A DNA stretch of 64,000 nucleotides from Nocardia lijiangensis NBRC 108240 (GTDB lineage Bacteria; Actinomycetota; Actinomycetes; Mycobacteriales; Mycobacteriaceae): positions 1 to 64,000 of the forward strand of contig NZ_BDBP01000019.1 in the NCBI RefSeq assembly GCF_001613045.1. The letters run 5' to 3'. Below are positions 42,358 to 50,731 of this stretch, piece after piece. The notes under the pieces were generated by a model. The model worked only from the letters and a program-made list of their open reading frames with translations. It searched no databases and was not told the origin of the DNA. The position numbers and the translations under genes were made by a program. The stretch's first letter is position 1; the number at the start of each line of letters is the position of its first letter.

Positions 42358-43214
42358 CCGATGCCACGATGCTCGAGCAGCGGCAACTCGTCGTCGGCGA
42401 TGTGCGCTCACCCGTGCTGGTCGGTGGCCCGGACGGCGCCGACGAAGCGGTGGTGTTCGTGCACGGAAATCCGGACGCCGGCTCGGACTGGATGCCGCTT
42501 CTGACGCAAGTCGCGACCTTCGCGCGGGTCATCGCTCCGGATATGCCCGGCTTCGGTGGTGCGGAACGACGCGCTGACCAGGACTACACCGTGCACGGCT
42601 ACGCGGCGCACCTCGGTGGAATCCTCGATCGGCTCGGCGTTCGGCGGGCGCACCTGGTCGCGCACGACTTCGGGGGCCCGTGGGCGCTGACCTGGGCGGC
42701 CGATCATCCGGAACGGGTCGCCAGCGTCACGCTGATCAACACCGGCGTACTCACCAACTACCGCTGGCACCGGCTTGCCCGCCTGTGGCGGCTGCCGATC
42801 CTCGGCGAACTCGTGCAATTCGCGGCGACACGGAGGGTCCTGCGAGCGGTGCTGGCCCATGACAACCCCGGATTGCCGAGCGCCTGGCTCGACCGGATCA
42901 CCGAGCACGCGCTGCCGTGGGGAACCAAACGTGCGGTGCTCCGGCTCTACCGCTCCACCGATACCGCGACGATCGAGGCGCTCAGTGGCCCGTTGCGGGA
43001 ACTGGATCTGCCGGCACTGGTCGTGTGGGGCGCCGCTGATGTCTACATCCCGGCCGAACAGGCTCGCCTGCAATCGAACACCTTTCCCCGTGCCCGCATC
43101 GAGATGCTGCCCGGCGTCGGCCACTGGGCCTGGCTCGAGCAGCCGGAGAAGGTCGCGCAGTTCGTTGTGCCGTTCTTGCGGGAACAGGTCGGCGAGCTCG
43201 ACACGACTCGGTAG
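42354..43214 (+). CDS. Alpha/beta hydrolase (epoxide hydrolase/dehalogenase-like)
   Basis: The 286-residue hydrolase has oxyanion motif FVHGNPDAGSDW (~residue 35), an aspartate at the nucleophile position in LVAHDFGGPWAL (~103), an acid in VVWGAADVYIPAEQ and histidine in LPGVGHWAWLEQ. The Asp nucleophile followed by Phe rather than Trp points to an epoxide-hydrolase or related enzyme rather than a dehalogenase. It is coupled to DUF1330 by ATGA overlap. It is the third alpha/beta hydrolase type in this block, probably acting on an intermediate of the PucR-linked pathway. Confidence 0.9.
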   Translation: MTDATMLEQRQLVVGDVRSPVLVGGPDGADEAVVFVHGNPDAGSDWMPLLTQVATFARVIAPDMPGFGGAERRADQDYTVHGYAAHLGGILDRLGVRRAHLVAHDFGGPWALTWAADHPERVASVTLINTGVLTNYRWHRLARLWRLPILGELVQFAATRRVLRAVLAHDNPGLPSAWLDRITEHALPWGTKRAVLRLYRSTDTATIEALSGPLRELDLPALVVWGAADVYIPAEQARLQSNTFPRARIEMLPGVGHWAWLEQPEKVAQFVVPFLREQVGELDTTR

Positions 43215-43273
43215 ATGCACACATGATCGTGGGCTCGAAACCCCCATTCGCCCAGTAGGGCACCGGCTTGGCC

Positions 43274-43338
43274 CTGTGTCGAAGTCCGGCCGGATGCATC
43301 CGTGGGCCGCGGAGGCGCCGGATGGGATTTCGACACAG
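43274..43338. repeat. Inverted repeat upstream of mce operon
   Basis: CTGTGTCGAA (43274-43283) and TTCGACACAG (43329-43338) are perfect inverses 45 bases apart, within the 327-base gap 43215-43541 that precedes the operon and holds no recognisable gene. Confidence 0.6.
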
Positions 43339-43448
43339 CCCAGGCGTGCCGCGCACCGAACGAGCGGCCGTGTGGGGCGAAGGCCGAGATGGGTTATGCG
43401 GACCGACATCCCACACGCCCGGGCAGGCGACGCCGGATGAGATTTCGA
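43316..43448. repeat. Direct repeats upstream of mce operon
   Basis: CGCCGGATGGGATTTCGA (43316-43333) recurs as CGCCGGATGAGATTTCGA (43431-43448), 17 of 18 identical and 115 bases apart. The second copy ends 93 bases before yrbEA. They may be sites for an mce regulator. Confidence 0.55.
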
Positions 43449-43541
43449 TCATCGGAGGCGGGGCCGCTCCGCAGGCCGAATTCAATGAATAGCACATGAA
43501 ACTGTCGGTCGATTGACCCACAGTTCGAGCGGAAAGGCTCG

Positions 43542-44351
43542 ATGACAGTGAACAGCTCTGCATCCGTTGAGACGTCATCGCAGACGCGCTGGGACGCGAT
43601 GCTGGCGAAAGCGAAGATCGCCCCGCGGGCGGTGGGGCAGTTCTACGGCACCACACTGGACACCTTGCGGATGGTCCCGCGCCGCCCCTTCCAGCTGCGC
43701 GAATTCATCGACCAGGCGTGGTTCATCGCGAGCGTCTCGATCGTGCCCACCCTGCTGATCGCGATTCCGTTCTGCGTCATGGTGATCTTCCAGATCAATG
43801 TGCTGCTCAACGAGGTCGGCGCCATCGACCTGTCCGGCGCAGGCGCGGGCTTGGCCGTCATCCGCGAGATCGGCCCGGTGGCGACGGTGCTGGTGGTCGC
43901 GGGGTGCGGTGCCACGGCGATCTGCGCCGATCTGGGTTCGCGCACCATCCGCGAGGAGATCGACGCGATGCGAGTGCTCGGCATCGACCCGCTGCAGCGG
44001 CTGGCCGTGCCGCGGGTGCTCGCTTCGACGGTGGTCGCGCTCTTCCTGAACGGCTTGGTGACCGCGGTCGGCCTCACCGGCGGATACCTCTACGCGGTGT
44101 TCCTGCAGGGTGCGACTCCGGGGCAGTTCATCACCGCGATCCCGATCCTCACCGGAATTCCCGACCTGTTGATCAGCGAGCTCAAGGCCGGTGTGTTCGG
44201 TCTGCTTGCCGCACTGGTCGCCTGTCATCTGGGGCTGAATGCGAAGGGCGGCCCGAAGGGCGTCGGCGACGCGGTGAACCAGACCGTCGTCTTCAGCTTC
44301 GTTCTGCTGTTCCTCGCCAACTCCGTGATCACCACCCTGTCGCTGCACTGA
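43542..44351 (+). CDS. yrbEA: Mce transporter permease YrbEA
   Basis: The 269-residue MlaE-type permease has about five hydrophobic segments and the family core (GAGAGLAVIREIGPVATVLV and EEIDAMRVLGIDPLQRLAVP). The EExDAMR(V/A)LGIDP loop contacts the ATPase MceG in related transporters; no mceG lies in the window. Together with YrbEB it should form the inner-membrane channel that takes lipid or sterol delivered by the MceA-F shaft. ATG at 43542 with AAAGG upstream. First gene of the operon. Confidence 0.95.
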   Translation: MTVNSSASVETSSQTRWDAMLAKAKIAPRAVGQFYGTTLDTLRMVPRRPFQLREFIDQAWFIASVSIVPTLLIAIPFCVMVIFQINVLLNEVGAIDLSGAGAGLAVIREIGPVATVLVVAGCGATAICADLGSRTIREEIDAMRVLGIDPLQRLAVPRVLASTVVALFLNGLVTAVGLTGGYLYAVFLQGATPGQFITAIPILTGIPDLLISELKAGVFGLLAALVACHLGLNAKGGPKGVGDAVNQTVVFSFVLLFLANSVITTLSLH

Positions 44352-44364
44352 ACGGATCAACGAT

Positions 44365-45249
44365 ATGACCACCACTAGCGAATACGGTGTCGCGGAGGCG
44401 CTACGCCGGAAATCATGGGGACGCAAAGCCGCCAAGGCCGCGGCGAGCCCGGTGCAGGGCGTCGTCGGACTCGGCGATCAGCTCTCGTTTCATCTGCACG
44501 GCATCGGCTGGATTCCGCGTGCGCTCCGTCGCTACCGTCGCGAACTCCTCCGCCTGGTCGCCGAGGTCAGCTTGGGCGCCGGCGCGCTCGCGGTGATCGG
44601 CGGCACCGTCGTGATCGTCGGATTCCTCACCGCCGCAGCAGGATACGAGGTCGGTCAGCAGGGGAGTGACTCACTGGGCCGGGTCGGAATGGAGGCGATG
44701 TCGGGCTTCATCTCCGCCTTCTTCAACACCCGCGAAGCGATTCCCGTAGTGGCCGGTGTCGCGCTCACCGCGACGGTCGGCGCCGGGTTCACCGCACAGC
44801 TCGGGGCGATGCGGGTCAGCGAGGAAATCGACGCGCTCGAGGTGATGTCGGTACCTTCCGTTCCGTACCTGGTGACCACCCGAATTCTGGCCGGGCTGAT
44901 CGCGATCGTGCCGCTGTACGGCATCGCGCTGTTCATGGGATATGCCTCCACCGAATTCGTGAGCATTGTGCTCTCCGATCAATCCCAGGGCACCTACACG
45001 CACTACTTCAACATCTTCCTCGTGCCGAGCGACGTGCTGTGGTCGCTGGTCAAGGTGGTGGCGTTCTCGGTGGTCATCATGTCCGTGCACTGCTATCACG
45101 GCTATCACGCCTCCGGCGGGCCCGCCGGCGTCGGTGTCGCCGTCGGTCGCGCGGTGCGCACTTCGCTCATCTCGATCATGATCATCGACCTGATCATCGG
45201 CATCGCCGTCTACGGCGGTATCCACTCCACCGTGCGGGTGTCCGGATGA
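44365..45249 (+). CDS. yrbEB: Mce transporter permease YrbEB
   Basis: The 294-residue partner permease starts MTTTSEYGVAEALRRKSWGR. It has the MlaE-family loop VSEEIDALEVMSVPSVPYLV, where ALEVMSVPSVPYL replaces the MRVLGIDP form of YrbEA, as usual for the B subunit. The C-terminal segment SVHCYHGYHASGGPAGVGVA is also typical. It begins 13 bases after yrbEA, and its stop overlaps mceA (ATGA). Confidence 0.95.
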   Translation: MTTTSEYGVAEALRRKSWGRKAAKAAASPVQGVVGLGDQLSFHLHGIGWIPRALRRYRRELLRLVAEVSLGAGALAVIGGTVVIVGFLTAAAGYEVGQQGSDSLGRVGMEAMSGFISAFFNTREAIPVVAGVALTATVGAGFTAQLGAMRVSEEIDALEVMSVPSVPYLVTTRILAGLIAIVPLYGIALFMGYASTEFVSIVLSDQSQGTYTHYFNIFLVPSDVLWSLVKVVAFSVVIMSVHCYHGYHASGGPAGVGVAVGRAVRTSLISIMIIDLIIGIAVYGGIHSTVRVSG

Positions 45250-46412
45250 AGCCCGAGGTCTCCCGTCGTCGCGCATTTCTGCTCGGCCTCAGCGCGCTGG
45301 CCGCGTTCGTTCTCGCCGTGTCCGGGGCCGTCGCGTCCTGTAGCGGGACGTTCGTCGCGAGCACGCGCGTCTATATGTATGCCGACCGGGCCGGGTTGTT
45401 GATGGCGCCGGGGTCGGACGTCAAGGTGCACGGCGTCGTCATCGGAAGGGTCAGCGCGGTCGATCTCGACAACGAGCGGGCCAAGCTGACCCTCGATCTG
45501 AATCCTGATATGGCGCAACGGATTCCGGCCAATGTCGGCGCCGAAATCACGCCGACCACACTGTTCGGGCGCAAGTTCGTCACGCTGATGTTGCCCGAGC
45601 AACCAGTCTCGGCAAACCTGTCGGCCGGCGCGGTGATCGACGGCTCGAAGGTGACCGTCGAGATCAACGACGTCTTCCAGGCGCTGCTGACAGTGCTGGA
45701 AACCGTTGAGCCGCAAAAGGTGAACGCCACCCTGACCGCGCTGAGCACCGCACTGGACGGACACGGTGGCCGCTTCGGTGACCTGATGGTCGCCCTGGAC
45801 CGGTACCTCGGACAGTTCAACGACTCGATCCCGGTGTTACAGCGCGATGTTCCGTTGCTCGCCGACAACCTCGATACCTTCGCCGAGGCCACACCCGATT
45901 TCATGACCACGATGCGGAATCTGTCGACTACCAGCAACACCATTGTCGAGAAGCAGGCGAGCTTGAGCGCGTTCTTGCTCTCCTTCACCACCTTCGGCAA
46001 TACCGGCGAGAAGTTCGTGGACTCCTCGGCCACGCCGTTCATCGGTGCCGTCGAGGCACTGGAACCGACCACCCGGATGCTCGCGGAGCAGTCGCCATCG
46101 TTCCCGTGTTTCCTGTCCGCCCTCAACCAATCCCGAAAGTATCTCGAGCGGGCATTCGGCGGCGGCAGGCCCGGCCTGAACGCTCTCGGCACGATCCTGA
46201 TGGGCGACCCGCCGTACACCTACCCGAAAGACCTCCCCGTGAACGGTGCCGACCATCCGCCCAGCTGCTTCGGATACCCGTATGGACCCGGCAGCACACC
46301 CCCCGGCCACACCGACTTCAACACCGGCACCACGGCTTACGGTCCGGTACGGACACCTGAAGACCTGATCGGCAACCCCTTCGCCGCCCTGATCTACGGA
46401 CTCACCCGATGA
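45246..46412 (+). CDS. mceA: MCE-family protein MceA
   Basis: The 388-residue protein has an N-terminal signal anchor (about 12-32) and an MCE (MlaD-like) domain at about 40-115 (VYMYADRAGLLMAPGSDVKV, HGVVIGRVSAVDLD). A long helical region follows that joins the six-subunit shaft, then a Pro/Gly-rich tail with PPSCFGYPYGPGST. ATGA overlaps link it to yrbEB upstream and mceB downstream. Product acts in the cell envelope. Confidence 0.95.
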   Translation: MKPEVSRRRAFLLGLSALAAFVLAVSGAVASCSGTFVASTRVYMYADRAGLLMAPGSDVKVHGVVIGRVSAVDLDNERAKLTLDLNPDMAQRIPANVGAEITPTTLFGRKFVTLMLPEQPVSANLSAGAVIDGSKVTVEINDVFQALLTVLETVEPQKVNATLTALSTALDGHGGRFGDLMVALDRYLGQFNDSIPVLQRDVPLLADNLDTFAEATPDFMTTMRNLSTTSNTIVEKQASLSAFLLSFTTFGNTGEKFVDSSATPFIGAVEALEPTTRMLAEQSPSFPCFLSALNQSRKYLERAFGGGRPGLNALGTILMGDPPYTYPKDLPVNGADHPPSCFGYPYGPGSTPPGHTDFNTGTTAYGPVRTPEDLIGNPFAALIYGLTR

Positions 46413-47425
46413 ACGCCCGCCACTCCGGAATCAAGCTCGTGATCTTCCTGACGGTCACCTCGATCATCACCGCCGTGCTCGTCGTGGTCGTCGGTGACCT
46501 GCGTTTCGTCCCCACACGCAGCTACCGCGCGCTGTTCACCTCGGCCTCGGGTATGAAGCCCGGTGACGACGTGAAGCTCGCCGGTGTCCCGGTCGGCGAG
46601 GTGAAGTCGGTGGGATTCGCGCACGACAAGCTGATCGAGGTCGCGTTCACCGTCTCCCGTGACGTCGATGTGCTCCAGAGTTCCACCGTCGCCATCAAAT
46701 ACAAGAACCTCATCGGCGACCGCTACCTCGAGGTCACCGTCGAGCCGGACGGTTCCGGTATCCGATCCGAGCACGATCCGATTCCGGCGACGCAAACCAC
46801 ACCTGCCCTCGACATCGACAGCCTCGTCAACGGGTTCAAACCCCTGCTGCAAGGCCTCGACCCGGACCAGGCCAACAAATTGTCCGCATCGCTGATCGCC
46901 GTGCTCAACGGCCAGGAACAGAACATCGCCGCACTGGTGGAACAGATCGGCACACTGAGCAATTCGCTGGCAGACCGCGACCAGGTCATCGGCGAGACCA
47001 TTGCGAACCTCGATACCGCGCTGGGCGCGGTCCACCAGACCGGTGATCAATTCGACCACCTGGTCGTCAACCTGCAGTCGCTGGTCAGCGGCCTCGACAA
47101 CGACCGCGCCACCCTTGTTGCGGGCCTGGAGCGGATCGACGCGGGCACGGCCGAGGTCGCGCAGATTCTCGCGGACAACCGGCCCGCGATTGCCGGTGAC
47201 ATCACCCAGCTGCAGCAGTTGGCAGGCAATCTCAACACGGATTCGGACACACTGTCGCTGCTGTTGTCCAAACTGCCCACGACGTTCCCGCTGATTACCC
47301 GAGTCGGTAGTTACGGAAGTTTCGTGAACTGGTTCGTCTGCGGACTCGCGATTCGCTACCCGGCCATCGGCGGCGGACATCAGGACACACCGATGTTCAC
47401 CGCGCCCGCCGAAAGGTGCAGGTGA
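46409..47425 (+). CDS. mceB: MCE-family protein MceB
   Basis: The 338-residue protein has a signal anchor (about 8-27, LVIFLTVTSIITAVLVVVVG), an MCE domain (FTSASGMKPGDDVKLAGVPV, GEVKSVGF) and a helical C-terminal part. The usual MceB C-terminus is shown by NWFVCGLAIRYPAIGGG. Overlaps its neighbours by 4 bases on both sides; the start of mceC is GTGA here. Confidence 0.95.
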   Translation: MNARHSGIKLVIFLTVTSIITAVLVVVVGDLRFVPTRSYRALFTSASGMKPGDDVKLAGVPVGEVKSVGFAHDKLIEVAFTVSRDVDVLQSSTVAIKYKNLIGDRYLEVTVEPDGSGIRSEHDPIPATQTTPALDIDSLVNGFKPLLQGLDPDQANKLSASLIAVLNGQEQNIAALVEQIGTLSNSLADRDQVIGETIANLDTALGAVHQTGDQFDHLVVNLQSLVSGLDNDRATLVAGLERIDAGTAEVAQILADNRPAIAGDITQLQQLAGNLNTDSDTLSLLLSKLPTTFPLITRVGSYGSFVNWFVCGLAIRYPAIGGGHQDTPMFTAPAERCR

Positions 47426-48429
47426 CTACAGCCATGAAACCGTTCTCGGAACGCAACCCCGTCCGTATGTGTCTCATCGGAACCGGTGTGATCCTTGCGC
47501 TGCTCGTCTTGGTGTTCAACTACGAGAGCATCCCGGGATGGCCGGGCGGGAAGTCGATAGTGGCCGAATTCGCGGATGCCAGCGGATTGAAGGCTGGTGA
47601 TGCCGTGCAGATTTCGGGTATCGAAGTCGGCAAGATCGAAAGCATCACGCTGACCGACGACCACGTCGACATCGCGATGAGGGTCGACACGCACGGACAA
47701 ACCCTCGGCAGGCGAACCACTGCGGCGATCAAGGTCGAAACCGCGCTCGGGCGCCGGTTCGTGGAGCTGCGACCGGACGGGGACGGTGCCATCGGTGACC
47801 GGATTCCGTTGGACCACACCACCTCCGGCTACGACATCACCGAATCACTGAATCAGTTGACCAGCCGGTTGGCGGGCACCGACAAGAAGCAACTCGCCGA
47901 GGCGGTCGACAGTGTGTCGAGAGTGCTCGATACTCTCCCGGACAATCTGCGCTCGTCCTTGGATGGCGTCTCGCGGCTGTCGGCCACCATCGCGTCCCGT
48001 GACGGTGCCTTGCGGGATCTGCTGGCCCACGCCAACTCGGTCACCGGCGTTCTCGCCGAACGCAACCAGAACCTCACCGCGCTGATGACCGACGGCGGAT
48101 CCCTGTTCGCCGCGCTCAACGACCGCGCCGCAATGATCCGGACCCTGCTGGTCAATGTCCGTGCAATCAGCGACGAACTGCACGGACTGGTCCGGGACAA
48201 CAGGGACACTATCGCTCCGATGCTTGCCGAGGTGGATCGAGTCCTGGAGCTGCTCAACACCAACTACGACAACCTGAACGCCGCCATCCTCGGGTTGCGG
48301 CCCTACATCACCCAGCTCGGTGAGGCGGTTGCCAGCGGGCCGTTCTTCGGGGCACTGCTGCACAACATCACGCCCGCGAATCTCAACGGACAACAGCCGG
48401 GAAGCCCTGGAGGAGACGGTCACCGATGA
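47422..48429 (+). CDS. mceC: MCE-family protein MceC
   Basis: The 335-residue protein starts at a GTG overlapping the mceB stop, with AAAGG 6 bases upstream; two earlier in-frame codons (47416, 47419) are less likely. It has a signal anchor (about 16-34), an MCE domain (FADASGLKAGDAVQISGIEV, GKIESITL) and a long helical domain. The short C-terminus ends NGQQPGSPGGDGHR. Fourth step of the ATGA/GTGA chain. Confidence 0.94.
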   Translation: MTTAMKPFSERNPVRMCLIGTGVILALLVLVFNYESIPGWPGGKSIVAEFADASGLKAGDAVQISGIEVGKIESITLTDDHVDIAMRVDTHGQTLGRRTTAAIKVETALGRRFVELRPDGDGAIGDRIPLDHTTSGYDITESLNQLTSRLAGTDKKQLAEAVDSVSRVLDTLPDNLRSSLDGVSRLSATIASRDGALRDLLAHANSVTGVLAERNQNLTALMTDGGSLFAALNDRAAMIRTLLVNVRAISDELHGLVRDNRDTIAPMLAEVDRVLELLNTNYDNLNAAILGLRPYITQLGEAVASGPFFGALLHNITPANLNGQQPGSPGGDGHR

Positions 48430-49625
48430 CAGCGTTGCGCGCGGGCCTGTCCCGCGTACCCTTGCCCGGACGGATTCTCGCCGTCCTGATCGCCCTGGCG
48501 ATCATCGCTGCCTGCGCCACAGCGTGGATCACCCGGGCCTCCACGGTGCGGATTACCGCGTATTTCACCAACTCGGTCGGTATCTATCCCGGTGACCGGG
48601 TGACGATCCGCGGCGTTCCGGTCGGCGAAATCGACGACATCACACCGATCGGCGACCGCGTCCGTATCGCCATGCACTTCGACTCGTCGCATCCGGTCAG
48701 CGCCGACACCCGCGCGGTGATCGTTGCACCGACGCTGGTGTCGGGCCGCTACATCCAGCTCATGCCGAAGCGCGGGACCGAGCCGGAACTTCGCGACGGC
48801 GCGGTGATTCCACTCGAAGACACCGCGGTACCCGTCGAATACGACCAGATCAAGCGGCAGGTCTCCGACCTCGCCGACCAGCTCGGCCCCAAGGGTGGCG
48901 ACCCCACCGGCACGTTGACCCGGTTCACCGATGCCACGGCGAAAGCCCTGGGCGGCAACGGCGCAACCCTCAACAACACCTTGATGAACCTGTCGCAGGC
49001 GATGCAGACCCTTGCCGAGGGCGGTCCCGATCTGTTCGGGACGGTGCGCAACCTGCAAGCCGTCGTGTCCGCGCTCGCGGCCAATGACGGTCAGGTTCGG
49101 ATGTTCGTCAGCCAGCTTGCCGGTGTGTCGAATCTGTTGAACGACAACCGCACTCAGATCGACGCGGCATTGCAGTCGATGCAGGCGATGCTGCCGGAGA
49201 TCCGCAGCTTCGTCGCCGACAACCGCGACGCGCTCAACGAGGACGTCGAATCGCTCACGCGCATCACCTCGCTGCTGGTCAACCGTGTGGACGACCTCGC
49301 CCAGATCCTGCATCTCGCGCCGACCGTAGTGGACAACCTCTACAACATCTACGACCCCCAATCGAACTCGCTGACCGGCAACGTCGCACTTCCGGACTTC
49401 CCCGACCCCATGTCGCTGATCTGCGCGCTGCTCACCACTGTCGATGCGCCACAGGAGGAATGCTCGCGCGCCAGCGCACATTTCGGCGACCTCTTCGGCG
49501 CCGCCGCGCGTGCGGCAATGGGCGGTTCGGCGTCCGGTCCCGCACCGGCGGCGGCTCCCGGTATTCCCGGTCTGCCAGCCATTCCCGGGCTCACCGAGAT
49601 CCTCATTCCAGGAGCTGGACGATGA
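48426..49625 (+). CDS. mceD: MCE-family protein MceD
   Basis: The 399-residue protein has a signal anchor (about 16-36), an MCE domain (YFTNSVGIYPGDRVTIRGVP, VGEIDDITP) and a helical region. The C-terminal tail is Pro/Ala-rich (PAAAPGIPGLPAIPGLTEIL). The segment CALLTTVDAPQEEC supplies two cysteines, a common MceD feature. ATGA overlap with both neighbours. Confidence 0.94.
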   Translation: MTALRAGLSRVPLPGRILAVLIALAIIAACATAWITRASTVRITAYFTNSVGIYPGDRVTIRGVPVGEIDDITPIGDRVRIAMHFDSSHPVSADTRAVIVAPTLVSGRYIQLMPKRGTEPELRDGAVIPLEDTAVPVEYDQIKRQVSDLADQLGPKGGDPTGTLTRFTDATAKALGGNGATLNNTLMNLSQAMQTLAEGGPDLFGTVRNLQAVVSALAANDGQVRMFVSQLAGVSNLLNDNRTQIDAALQSMQAMLPEIRSFVADNRDALNEDVESLTRITSLLVNRVDDLAQILHLAPTVVDNLYNIYDPQSNSLTGNVALPDFPDPMSLICALLTTVDAPQEECSRASAHFGDLFGAAARAAMGGSASGPAPAAAPGIPGLPAIPGLTEILIPGAGR

Positions 49626-50731
49626 AACCCTCGACAGCGCTGCGTGCCTGCGGCGTACTGCTGCTCAGCGCGCTACTGTCCGCAGGCTGCCGGTTCGACG
49701 GAGCCAATTCGATTCCGCTGCCGGGCAACTCCATCCACAACGGCTCCTACACCGTGCGGGTGGAACTGCGAGACATCCAGAATTTGGTCGGCAATTCGTT
49801 CGTCAAAGCCGATAACGTCACCGTCGGCACGATCACCTCGATCGCGGTCCGCAACAACATCGCGGTGGCCACCCTCGAGATCGACAACAACGTCCACCTA
49901 CCTGCCGATGTGAAAGCCCAACTGGCGCAGACCAGTGTGCTCGGCGCTCAGTATCTCGAGCTGACCACCCCGAAGGACGGCACGACGAGTCGGCAACTAC
50001 GCGAGGGCGATGTGATTCCACTCGACGCGAGTTCGGAATATCCCGCGACCGAAGAGGTTCTCGCCGCGCTGTCGCTGGTTCTCAACGGCAGTGGGCTGCA
50101 ACAGATCCGGACGATCATGACCGAGCTGAACGGTGCGTTCGGCGGTCGTGAAGGCGCCATCAACGAGTCCTTCGGCCGACTCGCGACATTCGTCAACGGG
50201 CTCGATATCCAACGCGACAACATCGTGCGCGCGATCGACAGTCTCGACGCCTTCGCCCGGGAACTCGCCGACCAGAAGGACACCCTCCGTACCGGCATCG
50301 AACAGATCCAGCCGGCGCTGGCCATTCTCGATGATCAGAAGGCACAACTCGTCACCATGCTCGACAGCGTCGGCAACTTCGGCGACCAGGCCGCACAGGT
50401 GCTGCGGACCAGCCGGGACGACCTCACCGCCGACCTGCACAGTCTGGAGCCTGCGTTGACCCAACTCGCCGCCGCCGGTTCGGATTTGACCGGCGCGCTG
50501 CTCGTCGGCCTGACCTTCCCGTTCCCGGTCACCGTTGCCGACAAAGCCATCAAGGGCGACTATGTCAACCTGTTCCTCACCCTCGACCTCAGTGTGGAGG
50601 CTATCGACAAGAAGATCATCGGCAGCATTCCGCTCGAGGACCTGGTGCCGATGTCGAACCATGCGGTGGATCCGTTGGTCGCGCCGACCCAGCCCGCACC
50701 CGGTACCGGCGACCAGAACGGGGGACGGTGA
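49622..50731 (+). CDS. mceE: MCE-family lipoprotein MceE (LprK-like)
   Basis: The 369-residue protein has a lipoprotein signal ending in the lipobox LLSAGC (Cys about 22). MceE is the lipidated member of the six Mce proteins. The MCE domain follows (YTVRVELRDIQNLVGNSFVK, with VTVGTITSIAV), then a long helical region and a Pro/Thr-rich end. It overlaps mceD by ATGA, and its stop overlaps the mceF start (TGATG). Confidence 0.95.
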   Translation: MKPSTALRACGVLLLSALLSAGCRFDGANSIPLPGNSIHNGSYTVRVELRDIQNLVGNSFVKADNVTVGTITSIAVRNNIAVATLEIDNNVHLPADVKAQLAQTSVLGAQYLELTTPKDGTTSRQLREGDVIPLDASSEYPATEEVLAALSLVLNGSGLQQIRTIMTELNGAFGGREGAINESFGRLATFVNGLDIQRDNIVRAIDSLDAFARELADQKDTLRTGIEQIQPALAILDDQKAQLVTMLDSVGNFGDQAAQVLRTSRDDLTADLHSLEPALTQLAAAGSDLTGALLVGLTFPFPVTVADKAIKGDYVNLFLTLDLSVEAIDKKIIGSIPLEDLVPMSNHAVDPLVAPTQPAPGTGDQNGGR

